DNA of 64,000 nt, taken from NCBI RefSeq assembly GCF_003477995.1, contig NZ_QUEM01000018.1, positions 13,444 to 77,443 on the forward strand, given 5' to 3'. The stretch comes from Bacteroides sp. OF04-15BH. GTDB lineage: Bacteria; Bacteroidota; Bacteroidia; Bacteroidales; Bacteroidaceae. The notes under the pieces are model-generated. The model saw nothing but the letters and a program-made list of their open reading frames with translations, searched no databases and was not told the origin of the DNA. Below, piece by piece: positions 34,582-44,828 of the stretch; position 1 is the stretch's first letter; every line of letters begins with the position of its first letter. The translations under genes were made by a program, and so were the position numbers.

Positions 34582-37323
34582 ATGACAATACAGGAAACTA
34601 TCAGAGAGCGCATCCTGATTCTGGACGGAGCTCTGGGTACGGTGATTCAGGGCTATCATCTGACGGAGGATGATTTCCGTGGAGAGCGGTTCCGCGATCT
34701 GCCCGGACAGATGAAAGGCAACAACGACATGCTCTGCATTACCCGTCCGGATCTGATTCAGGAGATTCACGAGGCCTATCTTCAGGCCGGAGCGGACATT
34801 ATCGAAACGAACACATTCAGTGCCCAGCGCATTTCCATGGCCGACTATCATCTGGAGGACTGTTGCCGCGAAATCAATCTGGAGGCCGCACGCATCGCAC
34901 GCCGTGCCGCCGACCGCTTTACGGCACTCACCCCCGAAAAGCCCCGTTGGGTGGCCGGTTCGGTGGGACCTACGAACAAGACCTGTTCGATGAGTCCCGA
35001 CGTGAACAATCCCGGCTATCGGGCGCTGACTTTTGACGAGCTGGCTGCGGCCTATCAGGAACAGATGGAGGCGCTGATTGAGGGAGGCGTGGACTTGCTG
35101 CTTATCGAAACGATTTTCGACACGCTGAATGCCAAGGCTGCCATTTATGCGGCCGAGGAAGCGATGGCGGCAGTGGGCCGTCAGGTTCCTCTGATGCTTT
35201 CCGTAACGATTACCGACCGCACGGGACGTACCCTGTCCGGTCAGACGCTGGAAGCCTTTTTGGCTTCGGTGCAGCATGCGCCGCTTTTCTCGATTGGTCT
35301 GAACTGCTCGTTCGGAGCGCGGGATATGAAGCCGGCCTTGCGCAGTCTGGCTGCCCGTGCACCTTATTATATATCTGTCTATCCGAATGCCGGTCTGCCC
35401 AACAGTATGGGAGGATATGACCAGACACCGGAGATGATGGAGGAGGAGATGAAGGAGTTTGTGGATGAGGGACTGGTGAACATCATCGGCGGTTGCTGCG
35501 GTACCTCGCCGGAGTTTATCGCTCGCTTTACAAATATTGTTCAGGGAGCCCGTCCGCACCAGCCGGTGCCTGCGCCCGACTGTATGTGGGTGAGCGGTTT
35601 GGAACTGCTGGAAGTGAAGCCGGAAATCAATTTCGTGAATGTGGGCGAACGCTGTAATGTGGCCGGATCGCGCAAGTTCTTGCGTCTCATCAACGAAAAG
35701 AAATACGAAGAGGCCTTGGGCATCGCCCGCAAACAGGTGGAAGACGGTGCTCTGGTGCTCGACATCAATATGGACGACGGACTGCTCGATGCGCGTGAGG
35801 AGATGGTCACTTTCCTGAATCTGCTGGCTTCGGAGCCGGAAATCTCCCGCATCCCCATTATGATCGACTCTTCGAAATGGGATGTGATCGAGGCCGGACT
35901 GAAGTGTCTGCAAGGCAAGTGTATCGTCAATTCCATTTCTCTGAAAGAAGGCGAGGAGGTGTTTCTGCACCATGCCTGCCGCATCCGCCGCTTCGGTGCC
36001 GCGGTGGTGGTGATGGCATTCGACGAGAAGGGACAGGCTGATACTTATGCCCGCAAGATAGAAGTGTGCGAGCGTGCCTATCGTCTGCTTACAGAAAAGG
36101 TGGGCTTCAATCCGCATGACATCATTTTCGACCCGAATGTGCTGGCCATTGCTACGGGAATGGAGGAGCACAACCATTATGCGGTGGACTTTATCGAAGC
36201 TACCGGATGGATCCGGCGCAATCTGCCTGGAGCACATGTGAGCGGAGGTGTGAGCAATCTGTCTTTCTCTTTCCGCGGAAACAATTATATCCGTGAGGCC
36301 ATTCATGCCGTATTCCTTTATTATGCTACCCAGCAGGGCATGGATATGGGTATCGTCAATCCGGCCACTTCGGTGATGTATAGCGATATTCCGGTGGATG
36401 TGCTTGAGGCAATCGAAGATCTGGTGCTCGACCGCCGTCCTGACGCATCGGAACGCATGGTGGAGATTGCCGAACGAATGAAGGCCGAGCAGACTGCGGT
36501 GACCGGACAAGAGCATCAGAAGAAGGACCTGTGGCGGGAAACAACCGTAGAGGAGCGCTTGCAATATGCTTTGATTAAAGGTATCGGTGACTATCTGCAG
36601 GAAGATCTGGATGAGGCTTGCACCCGTTACGAGCATGCGGTGGATATTATCGAAGGACCGCTGATGGCCGGTATGAACACTGTGGGCGACCTGTTCGGTG
36701 CCGGAAAGATGTTCCTGCCGCAGGTGGTCAAGACCGCCCGAACGATGAAGAAGGCCGTGAGCATTCTGCAACCGCTCATTGAGGCGGAGAAGGTGGAAGG
36801 TTCTTCGGCCGGAAAAGTGCTGATGGCTACTGTGAAAGGTGATGTGCACGACATCGGAAAGAATATTGTGGGCGTGGTGATGGCCTGCAACGGTTTTGAG
36901 ATTGAAGACTTGGGTGTGATGACACCGGCCGAACTGATTGTGGAGCGTGCCTTGCAGGGACATCCCGATCTGATCGGTCTGAGCGGACTGATTACTCCGA
37001 GCCTGGACGAGATGGTTCATGTGGTGAGCGAACTGAAAAAGGCGGGCATCACAACACCGGTGCTGATCGGTGGCGCCACAACCAGTCGCCTGCATACGGC
37101 ACTGCGCATCGCTCCGGCTTACGACGGACCGGTGATTTGGGTGAAGGATGCCTCACAGAACACCATGATTGCCCACAAATTCCTGAGTGCGGCCACACGC
37201 GATCAGGCCTTTGGGGAATTGAAGCAGGAGCAGGAAAAACTGCGTCAGGGTGCTGCGGAAAACAAACCTCAACTCACTTCGCTGGAGGATGCCAAGGCCA
37301 ACCGGTTGAATCTTTTTGATTAG
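34582..37323 (+). CDS. metH: Cobalamin-dependent methionine synthase without the reactivation domain
   Basis: 913 aa. The start is ATG 34582 ('MTIQETIRERILILDGALGT'); a GTG 18 bp upstream is less likely. Homocysteine domain (about 1-325): zinc Cys in 'GLNCSFGARDM' and 'NIIGGCCGTSPEF'. Pterin domain (about 340-610): 'INFVNVGERCNVAGSRKF'. B12 cap (about 640-735) and B12-binding domain (about 740-885): 'KGDVHDIGKNIVGVV', with the cobalt-binding His of DXHXXG. The protein ends 'EDAKANRLNLFD', where E. coli MetH continues with a roughly 300-residue AdoMet reactivation domain. Reactivation therefore needs a separate protein, not seen here. It transfers methyl from 5-methyltetrahydrofolate to homocysteine. 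Confidence 0.96.
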   Translation: MTIQETIRERILILDGALGTVIQGYHLTEDDFRGERFRDLPGQMKGNNDMLCITRPDLIQEIHEAYLQAGADIIETNTFSAQRISMADYHLEDCCREINLEAARIARRAADRFTALTPEKPRWVAGSVGPTNKTCSMSPDVNNPGYRALTFDELAAAYQEQMEALIEGGVDLLLIETIFDTLNAKAAIYAAEEAMAAVGRQVPLMLSVTITDRTGRTLSGQTLEAFLASVQHAPLFSIGLNCSFGARDMKPALRSLAARAPYYISVYPNAGLPNSMGGYDQTPEMMEEEMKEFVDEGLVNIIGGCCGTSPEFIARFTNIVQGARPHQPVPAPDCMWVSGLELLEVKPEINFVNVGERCNVAGSRKFLRLINEKKYEEALGIARKQVEDGALVLDINMDDGLLDAREEMVTFLNLLASEPEISRIPIMIDSSKWDVIEAGLKCLQGKCIVNSISLKEGEEVFLHHACRIRRFGAAVVVMAFDEKGQADTYARKIEVCERAYRLLTEKVGFNPHDIIFDPNVLAIATGMEEHNHYAVDFIEATGWIRRNLPGAHVSGGVSNLSFSFRGNNYIREAIHAVFLYYATQQGMDMGIVNPATSVMYSDIPVDVLEAIEDLVLDRRPDASERMVEIAERMKAEQTAVTGQEHQKKDLWRETTVEERLQYALIKGIGDYLQEDLDEACTRYEHAVDIIEGPLMAGMNTVGDLFGAGKMFLPQVVKTARTMKKAVSILQPLIEAEKVEGSSAGKVLMATVKGDVHDIGKNIVGVVMACNGFEIEDLGVMTPAELIVERALQGHPDLIGLSGLITPSLDEMVHVVSELKKAGITTPVLIGGATTSRLHTALRIAPAYDGPVIWVKDASQNTMIAHKFLSAATRDQAFGELKQEQEKLRQGAAENKPQLTSLEDAKANRLNLFD

Positions 37324-37343
37324 AATCAGAATAGAATATAGAG

Positions 37344-37391
37344 ACTCCCTTTTCCGGAGAAGTATGGAAGATACCATCCGGGAAAGGGAGT
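37344..37391 (+). terminator. Hairpin terminator after metH
   Basis: 15-bp stem with one wobble pair (37344-37358 with 37377-37391) and 18-nt loop, 20 bp after the metH stop, followed by TTCCTTTGTTTG. Between it and the ppdK promoter (37392-37625) I see nothing else. Confidence 0.75.
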
Positions 37392-37625
37392 TCCTTTGTT
37401 TGTATGGAAGATTTTTCTGCTTTTTTCTTCCTGAAAAATCCTTTCAAAAGTAAAAATCCGAAATTTTGTAAAAACTTATATTTCCTGACTTATAAAGACA
37501 AAAATTCCGTTATCGGTAAATTAAAAACGGAATAACGGGCAGGAATACTTTCTTTTTGTTTCTTTATAGGGGCGCAAACCCCGATAAGCCCTACAGAAAA
37601 AGTAGCAAAAAAACACCTTTTTCTT

Positions 37626-37655
37626 TTTGATTATTGCAATTTTTCTTTAAGTTTG
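37626..37655 (+). promoter_or_regulatory. Promoter of ppdK
   Basis: TTTG at 37626-37629, 18-nt spacer, TAAGTTTG at 37648-37655; 42 bp before the start codon. Confidence 0.75.
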
Positions 37656-37697
37656 CGTTAAAGAAATTTTAGTTAACTAATAAAACCATCATGAAAA

Positions 37698-40418
37698 ATG
37701 AGTGAGAAAAGAGTTTATACATTCGGAAATGGAAAAGCAGAAGGTAGAGCTGATATGAGAAACCTTCTCGGTGGTAAAGGTGCCAATCTGGCAGAAATGA
37801 ATCTGATCGGTGTTCCGGTCCCTCCGGGTTTCACCATTACGACCGATGTGTGCAACGAATATTATGCAGTAGGTAAGGAAAAGGTGGTCGAACTGTTGAA
37901 GTCCGACGTGATTGCCTCTGTAAAGCATATAGAAAATCTGATGAACTGTACTTTCGGTGATCCGAAGAATCCGCTTCTGGTTTCGGTTCGTTCCGGTGCC
38001 CGTGCCTCTATGCCGGGTATGATGGACACCATCCTGAATCTGGGTCTGAACGATGAGGTGGTGGAAGGTCTGGCTGCCAAGAGCGGCAATCCGAAGTTCG
38101 CATACGATTCTTACCGTCGCTTCGTGCAGATGTACGGTGATGTGGTACTGGGTATGAAGCCTGCCAACAAGGATGACATCGATCCGTTTGAGGCTATCAT
38201 CGAAGAGGTGAAGAAGAAACGCGGAGTGTTGCTGGACAAGGATCTGAATCTGGAAGAACTGAAAGAACTGGTTGTCCGCTTCAAGGCTGCTATCAAGGCT
38301 CAGACCGGTGAGGATTTCCCGACCGATCCGATGGAGCAGTTGTGGGGCGCTATCTGTGCCGTATTCGATTCTTGGATGAACGAGCGTGCCATCCTGTATC
38401 GTAAGATGGAAGGAATCCCGGCAGAGTGGGGTACAGCCGTGAACGTACAGGCTATGGTCTTCGGTAACCTGGGTGATACTTCAGCTACCGGCGTTTGCTT
38501 CAGCCGTGATGCCGCAACCGGTGAGAACCTGTTTAATGGCGAATGGTTAGTCAATGCTCAGGGCGAAGATGTGGTGGCCGGTATCCGTACACCGCAGCAG
38601 ATCACCAAGATCGGTTCTCAGCGTTGGGCAGCTCTTCAGGGTATTTCTGAAGAAGAGCGCGTGGCCAAGTATCCTTCTATGGAAGAGTCTATGCCGGCCA
38701 TTTATAAGGAACTGGATGAGTTGCAGAACAAGCTGGAGCAGCATTATCGTGATATGCAGGATATGGAGTTCACCGTGCAGGACGGTAAGTTGTGGTTCCT
38801 CCAGACTCGTAACGGAAAGCGTACCGGTACGGCGATGGTGAAGATTGCCATGGATTTGGTGCGTGAGGGTATGATTGATGAAAAGACCGCTCTGTTGCGT
38901 TGCGAACCGAATAAACTCGATGAATTGTTGCATCCTATTTTCGATAAGGAAGCTCTGAAGAAAGCCAAGGTGCTGACCCGCGGTTTGCCGGCTTCACCGG
39001 GTGCTGCCAGCGGTCAGATTGTATTCTTTGCCGACGATGCCGCTCAGTGGCACGATGACGGTCACCGCGTAATCATGGTCCGCATTGAGACTTCACCAGA
39101 GGATTTGGCCGGTATGTCTGCTGCCGAAGGTATCCTGACAGCCCGTGGCGGTATGACATCTCATGCAGCAGTGGTTGCCCGTGGTATGGGTAAGTGCTGT
39201 GTTTCCGGTGCCGGAGCTATCTGTATCGACTATAAGGCCAAGACTTTGGAGATTGAAGGACGTGTATTCAAGGAAGGCGATTATATTTCTTTGAACGGTT
39301 CAACCGGAGAGGTTTATGCCGGTGAGGTACCGACCAAGGCTGCCGAGTTGAGCGGTGATTTCAAGGCTTTGATGGATCTGTGCGACAAATATACCCGTCT
39401 GCAGGTACGTACCAATGCTGATACACCACACGATGCCCAGATGGCACGTAGCTTCGGTGCCAAAGGTATCGGTCTGACCCGTACGGAGCACATGTTCTTC
39501 GATGGACAGAAGATTGTGGCTATGCGTGAGATGATTCTGAGCGACACCGTAGAAGGTCGTGAAAAGGCTTTGGCCAAGTTGCTTCCTTATCAGAAGTCTG
39601 ACTTCAAAGGTATTCTCGAGGCTATGGACGGTTGCCCGGTAAATATCCGTTTGCTCGATCCTCCTTTGCATGAGTTCGTACCACATGATCTGAAAGGTCA
39701 GGAGATTATGGCTAAGGAAATGGGTATCAGTGTGGCTGAAATCCAGCGCCGTGTGGAAAGCCTTTGCGAGCACAACCCGATGCTGGGTCACCGTGGTTGC
39801 CGTTTGGGAATTACTTTCCCGGAAATCACAGCGATGCAGACTCGCGCTATCCTGAGTGCCGCTTGCGAACTGAAGAAAGAAGGCAAGAATCCGATGCCGG
39901 AAATCATGGTGCCGCTTATCGGTATCCTTTATGAGTTCCAGCAGCAGAAGGCCGTGATTATGAAGACTGCCGAGGAAGTGTTTGCCGAAGAAGGTGTCCG
40001 CATTGACTTCGAGGTTGGTACGATGATTGAGATTCCGCGTGCTGCTCTTACTGCCGACAAGATCGCTTCTGAGGCCGAGTACTTCTCATTCGGTACCAAT
40101 GATCTGACTCAGATGACCTTCGGTTACTCTCGTGACGATATCGCCAGCTTCCTGCCGACTTATCTGGACAAGAAGATTCTGAGCGTCGATCCGTTCCAGG
40201 TATTGGACGAGAACGGAGTGGGTCAGCTCATCAAGATGGCTGTAGAGAAAGGCCGTGCCGTTCGTCCGGGCATGCGTACCGGTATCTGCGGTGAGCACGG
40301 TGGTGAGCCTCAGTCAGTGAAGTTCTGCCACAAGGTGGGTATGGATTACGCTTCATGCTCTCCATTCAGAGTGCCGATCGCCAGACTCGCGGCCGCGCAA
40401 GCTGCAGTTGAAGAATAA
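37698..40418 (+). CDS. ppdK: Pyruvate, phosphate dikinase
   Basis: 906 aa, full length. It interconverts pyruvate, ATP and phosphate with phosphoenolpyruvate, AMP and pyrophosphate. N-terminal ATP-grasp domain ('NLLGGKGANLAEMNLIGVPV', 'SVRSGARASMPGMMDTILNL'), central phosphohistidine domain ('ILTARGGMTSHAAVVARGMG' with the catalytic His), and C-terminal PEP/pyruvate barrel ('LGHRGCRLGITFPEI', 'FSFGTNDLTQMTFGYSRDD', 'GICGEHGG' with the catalytic Cys). The first ATG at 37691 is out of frame and stops after four codons; the real start is 37698. Codon usage indicates high expression, as expected of a central glycolytic enzyme in anaerobic Bacteroidales. Single gene with own promoter and terminator. 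Confidence 0.98.
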   Translation: MSEKRVYTFGNGKAEGRADMRNLLGGKGANLAEMNLIGVPVPPGFTITTDVCNEYYAVGKEKVVELLKSDVIASVKHIENLMNCTFGDPKNPLLVSVRSGARASMPGMMDTILNLGLNDEVVEGLAAKSGNPKFAYDSYRRFVQMYGDVVLGMKPANKDDIDPFEAIIEEVKKKRGVLLDKDLNLEELKELVVRFKAAIKAQTGEDFPTDPMEQLWGAICAVFDSWMNERAILYRKMEGIPAEWGTAVNVQAMVFGNLGDTSATGVCFSRDAATGENLFNGEWLVNAQGEDVVAGIRTPQQITKIGSQRWAALQGISEEERVAKYPSMEESMPAIYKELDELQNKLEQHYRDMQDMEFTVQDGKLWFLQTRNGKRTGTAMVKIAMDLVREGMIDEKTALLRCEPNKLDELLHPIFDKEALKKAKVLTRGLPASPGAASGQIVFFADDAAQWHDDGHRVIMVRIETSPEDLAGMSAAEGILTARGGMTSHAAVVARGMGKCCVSGAGAICIDYKAKTLEIEGRVFKEGDYISLNGSTGEVYAGEVPTKAAELSGDFKALMDLCDKYTRLQVRTNADTPHDAQMARSFGAKGIGLTRTEHMFFDGQKIVAMREMILSDTVEGREKALAKLLPYQKSDFKGILEAMDGCPVNIRLLDPPLHEFVPHDLKGQEIMAKEMGISVAEIQRRVESLCEHNPMLGHRGCRLGITFPEITAMQTRAILSAACELKKEGKNPMPEIMVPLIGILYEFQQQKAVIMKTAEEVFAEEGVRIDFEVGTMIEIPRAALTADKIASEAEYFSFGTNDLTQMTFGYSRDDIASFLPTYLDKKILSVDPFQVLDENGVGQLIKMAVEKGRAVRPGMRTGICGEHGGEPQSVKFCHKVGMDYASCSPFRVPIARLAAAQAAVEE

Positions 40419-40458
40419 TATGAATTTCATTTTTATATAGGAATAGTTATAAAATAGG

Positions 40459-40497
40459 AAAAGGGAAGACTGCCGATGATGGTGGTCTTCCCTTTTT
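40459..40497. terminator. Terminator shared by ppdK and the DUF262 operon
   Basis: 12-bp stem, AAAAGGGAAGAC (40459-40470) with GTCTTCCCTTTT (40485-40496), followed by T residues; lies between convergent genes. Confidence 0.85.
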
Positions 40498-40508
40498 CCT
40501 GTTTCCGT

Positions 40509-42797
40509 TTACACAAAATTTTGGACAGTGTCAAAAACTCTTATAATGAGATCTGCACATACTTGTATCATATCGCGATTGATTGATATTGGAACAAGAC
40601 AATCCTGATCGTTTATCTGTTGAATCTTAAAATCATTTTTTATGTCTTCTGTTATGTAACATTGTCCTAAAATAATATGCCAACCATCTTTTCTACTTAT
40701 AACACTAAATAAAGGTTCCCAATGAATTTTATCTTTTACTATAGATAATGGACATTTCCCTGAATATTGTTTATATAATGCCATTTTTATCTTAGGATTT
40801 ATTCGATTAACAATATTCTCTACTGCAACAGCCAAAGGATCTGTGTGATAAGCTGTTCCAGGGTTGGAACTATATGAACCTAAAGCAATCCAGTCTATCT
40901 CGTTCAATTTATTCTTTATTGCAAAATGATGCTGAGAACCATTAGCATCTATAAACTCATCATAATTAAGAATATAATATGCAAATCCTTGTGTATAAAC
41001 TTTCTTTGCTTCGTTTATAATTAAATTGGGTTCGCCTGCAGCAATTATTTTCCGAGTCAAATCAGCAAAACATTCTGACAGCTGTCCGGAATCAGATATA
41101 AACAGTACGTCCCATCTGTCTTTACTACCCCAGAAATACCGATTTCTGCCTATGCAATCACTAAGATATGTACCACTATATCCACATGATACCAACAGAC
41201 GTATTCTTAGGATTTGTGATTCATTGCAGAATATTCTCAACGTATTGAAAACGTTATGAATTCCATATGCATTAATTGCTTTATCAAATACAGCATTATT
41301 TCCACGTGTAATAGAACAATCATCTATGATACAATTTTCAATAGAAAGAATAGAATTACCTGCTTTGCTTGTAAGTGTCTTTATGGTTGAATTATATTTG
41401 TCAAATTCCGATACGCGTAAGTTCAACTGTATTGTTGTTCTTGTTCTTATGTTTTGAATATCACTTTCAAAGTTGTTTCTTACAGATCTCATGTAAAACT
41501 TGAGTGAGTCATCAACTGTTTTTACAGTTTTCTCATTGCAATAATATATTAAGGCATAAAATAATAGTAAATCAGTTAATTCCATTGAGGATCCATTTTC
41601 AACACAAAGCTTAAAAAGATTAGTTTGTTTCGTTCTGAAAAGGCGGACTTTTTTATTTTCATTGTTAAAAGGTAATTCTTCAGGACATATATAAAATAGA
41701 TCATCAAAAAAATTAGAGTGATCTATTCTGCACAGTGCATCCAATGTTCCAAAAAGAGCATCTATAAACTCCTTATTCTGCCAGACTTCACGTTTTGTTA
41801 CCGCTCCTATTTTGCTATATTCAGACTTTGTAGCTGGATTCTTAACATAATAAAAATACATGCATAAAAAATCAAACAGATTCATAAACATCTTATCTAT
41901 GCATGGATATTGTTTCGACTGCTGTTCCTCATCTAGTTTCAAATATTCGTCCTTTAAATAAGTCCAGAACAAATCAGTCCATTGATGCTCAATAGAATAA
42001 CAAAAATAATCTTTGTAAGTGTTGGATTGAGAATTCCTTCCGACTTCAGCTTTCGTATACTCTTCATCTCCGAACGCTTTCTCGAGGTATTTTATAAAAT
42101 CAGATTTCCAATTCTCAAATGGGGTCAATTGCTTACCACGTGCATTCATTTTGATATACAATGAATCCGTCAAATCGTAATCAGTCATATTAAGTTCATC
42201 GAACGAAATTAGGTTCTGGTCACTACATAATTTTTTAAGCATGGAAGATATCTGAGCCTCGTTATAACCATTCAGTTTTTCTTCCATGAAATCTACCATT
42301 GATATTATTGCAATGATAGTAGGATCATAGTTCCAGTCTTCGGAGAACCAAGGCTGATTTTTTAGTCTTTGTCCTAAACTCTTTGTTTTATTCTCATCTT
42401 GTAATTGTCTTTCAATGATGTTTCTACAAAAAGTTGATGAACTAAGTCTGGTTTCATAGTTAAAACCTTCTATTAAATTCAATGGGTATTCTTGTTGTGC
42501 ATCATTAGAACTTTTTTGCCATATTACCCAATGAAGAATAAAAAGCGTTGTAAGCCGCTGTTGACCATCCAATGGGATAAATCTGTTTGAAACATTATTT
42601 TTTGCTCCGTAAATAAACTCCAGATGGCATGGTTTGGCATTGTCATCTGCAATTGTATTTATAAGTCTGGAAACAAAAGCTTCACGTTTATCCTGTTCTT
42701 CTATTGTAAATCCACGACCTTGTACATAGTCTCTTTGTATAGCGGGTATTTCTATCTTTTGCGCTTTTATGAATGATTCGAATGTAATTGAAGCCAT
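40509..42797 (-). CDS. DUF262 domain protein A, putative defence nuclease partner
   Basis: 762 aa. The DUF262 (GmrS/ParB-like) domain is at the N-terminus: 'EIPAIQRDYVQGRG' (residues 16-29) and 'FIPLDGQQRLTTLFILHW' (DGQQR at 77-81), the conserved nucleotide-handling motif. The rest is long, helical and AT-rich in coding sequence; no HNH or other nuclease motif was found by eye. DUF262 proteins include the GTPase-like half of the GmrSD modification-dependent restriction enzymes. This is the last gene of a four-gene minus-strand operon; its start lies 2 bp after the stop of the second DUF262 gene. Confidence 0.88.
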   Translation of the reverse strand: MASITFESFIKAQKIEIPAIQRDYVQGRGFTIEEQDKREAFVSRLINTIADDNAKPCHLEFIYGAKNNVSNRFIPLDGQQRLTTLFILHWVIWQKSSNDAQQEYPLNLIEGFNYETRLSSSTFCRNIIERQLQDENKTKSLGQRLKNQPWFSEDWNYDPTIIAIISMVDFMEEKLNGYNEAQISSMLKKLCSDQNLISFDELNMTDYDLTDSLYIKMNARGKQLTPFENWKSDFIKYLEKAFGDEEYTKAEVGRNSQSNTYKDYFCYSIEHQWTDLFWTYLKDEYLKLDEEQQSKQYPCIDKMFMNLFDFLCMYFYYVKNPATKSEYSKIGAVTKREVWQNKEFIDALFGTLDALCRIDHSNFFDDLFYICPEELPFNNENKKVRLFRTKQTNLFKLCVENGSSMELTDLLLFYALIYYCNEKTVKTVDDSLKFYMRSVRNNFESDIQNIRTRTTIQLNLRVSEFDKYNSTIKTLTSKAGNSILSIENCIIDDCSITRGNNAVFDKAINAYGIHNVFNTLRIFCNESQILRIRLLVSCGYSGTYLSDCIGRNRYFWGSKDRWDVLFISDSGQLSECFADLTRKIIAAGEPNLIINEAKKVYTQGFAYYILNYDEFIDANGSQHHFAIKNKLNEIDWIALGSYSSNPGTAYHTDPLAVAVENIVNRINPKIKMALYKQYSGKCPLSIVKDKIHWEPLFSVISRKDGWHIILGQCYITEDIKNDFKIQQINDQDCLVPISINRDMIQVCADLIIRVFDTVQNFV

Positions 42798-42799
42798 AA

Positions 42800-44794
42800 T
42801 TATTTTTTAGTATAATGTGAATTAAAATCATTATATACAGATTCTATTGCAGTAAAATAAGCTTCACGATCAGGTCTTGTCCACAGCTTTGGAAGGATAT
42901 TAGATTCCGTTGCAGCAGAATAATATTTACCGAACGCTTTATATGTAGTTGGTAGTACGTAAATATTTTTACTCTTTTGACGTTCGTTAAGAATTTCCCT
43001 TTTGACATCAAGCAGATTGTTGCTTAGAGCAGAGTTAGTATCCTTGTCAACTAAAGACAAATTATATAGAGTGTGCATTTGCCCTTCACTCATATTTGCC
43101 AAGTCGTCAAAATCCTTGTCAATTTTATTTATGATACTATGTGCTGCATCTATATTTTCTTTGTACGATTCTTCATTTTTTATATACAGTTTTAATACTG
43201 TTATATCGTTTTCGTATTGCTCATACTTTTTAAGCTGCCTTAAACTATTTTCCTTGACTGTAAGCCATGCTTGTATAGTATCAAGTTTTATATTATCCAA
43301 AATAAGATTCTGAGGATGAATATGTTCAAGACTGGTTATATTATCATCTCTAAGAAGATGGAATGGGAATCTGGCCGATTCTTTTTGTTGGTTTCGTATA
43401 TCTTCAACATTGAAAGTCACCAATATCTTGATAATCTGTTCTACATTGTCGTTATAGTTAATATACTTCAGTCCCCATGGTACTATCCCTTTTTTTGTCT
43501 TAAGATGTTCTTCAACATGTATCTGTTCAGCAATCCGCTTTTTCAGATAATTCATAAATTCTTCTTTTGTTTTGACTTCATATTGTTCAAATAGACTTTT
43601 TAGCAAAGCAAAACGCTTTTCATTGCTGAAGTCTGTGTTTTTATACTCCATAAGCCAAACAAGAAGTCCAATCAGATGATATGTATTGGGATTTTTATAC
43701 CAGTTATAAAGTGCAGTGTAAGTAGTTTGTATTTTTTTCCATATATACTCTACATTTTCTGCGTAATTTCCATCTTGGTTTGTTCCAAGATAATGATTAC
43801 AGACCTCATAAATAAAATCTTTCGATTCTTTCTGTATGTTTATTTTGGGATCTTTATTCAGCATTTCCTGATAGAGGTCGTTGCAAACTAAAGAAAGAAC
43901 AACCATAATATGTGATGTAAAGCTATTATCTGATTTCATAAACATAGACCACATAAATGGATCTTGCAATTGTTTTTCCATTACATCCCATTCATATGAA
44001 CGTCTAAAAGCAAGTTCACTCATGAAAGCCCTGTTTTCTGTGTATATATCACATTGTAGAAGAAGAGCTTTTACTAAATCGGTAGCAGTCAGAGCAGTTT
44101 TACCATAGTTAAGTTGAGAGAATACTTCTATAGAATCAGTATTATCTTTTGCCGCTACCTCATACCAGATAAATCTTACATCATTCTTTTTATCATTTTC
44201 AATTTTCGTATTCAACAAATCATCGCCTTCAAGCCCTGAGATTATTTTGTAGTTATCAGGTGTTAATACTTTTAGTATCGTATTTTTACTGATTTCTTTT
44301 TGCTCGAACCAGCTTTCTATTGCTTTGTAAGCGCGTGTCATATAGAAAAAATCAATATTACGAATGGACTCTTTAATATCACTGCTTTTAAATTCTTTAT
44401 TGTCAAAAAAATCCGAATCACGACTTTCATATTTAAGTGTAAACAGTGAAGTTGCAAGTCGTCCACTAAAATTACATTTCCTTGTGTCTTCAAGGTATGA
44501 CAATAATAAGTACAATGTTGTCAATCTTTGCTGGCCATCAATTACATCATATACAGTGTCTGTCTCATTACTTAACTTTTTATTTTTTACAATAGCTAAT
44601 GGTTGAAAACAATAAAATTTTCCCTGTCTGTGTTGCATATCCTCCATTTGTTTGCTAAAGCCATACAAATCGTCAAGTAACGCTTCTACATGTTTACTTT
44701 CCCATCTATAGCCTCTTTGATAGCTAGGGATATTAAAATGCATTGTAAGCAAATCTGCCACATGCCTTAGTTCTAGTGTCCTTTTATCTTCCAT
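42800..44794 (-). CDS. DUF262-DUF1524-like protein B, putative defence nuclease
   Basis: 664 aa. N-terminal DUF262 domain: 'FNIPSYQRGYRWESKHVEAL' and 'VYDVIDGQQRLTTLYLLLSY' (DGQQR at 86-90). Around residue 490 it has 'NITSLEHIHPQNLI', the EHIHP motif of DUF1524/HNH-type nucleases (GmrD-like). A helical C-terminus follows. In GmrSD enzymes these two activities cut phage DNA with modified bases, and this protein could act alike. It differs from protein A in carrying the nuclease-like motif, so the pair may be complementary. Preceded by a 34-bp gap after the exonuclease remnant. Confidence 0.88.
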   Translation of the reverse strand: MEDKRTLELRHVADLLTMHFNIPSYQRGYRWESKHVEALLDDLYGFSKQMEDMQHRQGKFYCFQPLAIVKNKKLSNETDTVYDVIDGQQRLTTLYLLLSYLEDTRKCNFSGRLATSLFTLKYESRDSDFFDNKEFKSSDIKESIRNIDFFYMTRAYKAIESWFEQKEISKNTILKVLTPDNYKIISGLEGDDLLNTKIENDKKNDVRFIWYEVAAKDNTDSIEVFSQLNYGKTALTATDLVKALLLQCDIYTENRAFMSELAFRRSYEWDVMEKQLQDPFMWSMFMKSDNSFTSHIMVVLSLVCNDLYQEMLNKDPKINIQKESKDFIYEVCNHYLGTNQDGNYAENVEYIWKKIQTTYTALYNWYKNPNTYHLIGLLVWLMEYKNTDFSNEKRFALLKSLFEQYEVKTKEEFMNYLKKRIAEQIHVEEHLKTKKGIVPWGLKYINYNDNVEQIIKILVTFNVEDIRNQQKESARFPFHLLRDDNITSLEHIHPQNLILDNIKLDTIQAWLTVKENSLRQLKKYEQYENDITVLKLYIKNEESYKENIDAAHSIINKIDKDFDDLANMSEGQMHTLYNLSLVDKDTNSALSNNLLDVKREILNERQKSKNIYVLPTTYKAFGKYYSAATESNILPKLWTRPDREAYFTAIESVYNDFNSHYTKK

Positions 44795-44828
44795 ATTTTA
44801 GAAAAAGATTTAATTGTATAAAAATATA

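Noticed and set aside
34555-37095. 846-codon open frame antisense to metH
   Set aside because: It mirrors the metH codon pattern, is rich in His/Gln/Leu with no domain pattern, and metH on the other strand is a complete, conserved enzyme.
37691-37705. ATG at 37691 as start of ppdK
   Set aside because: It stops after four codons; the enzyme frame starts at 37698.
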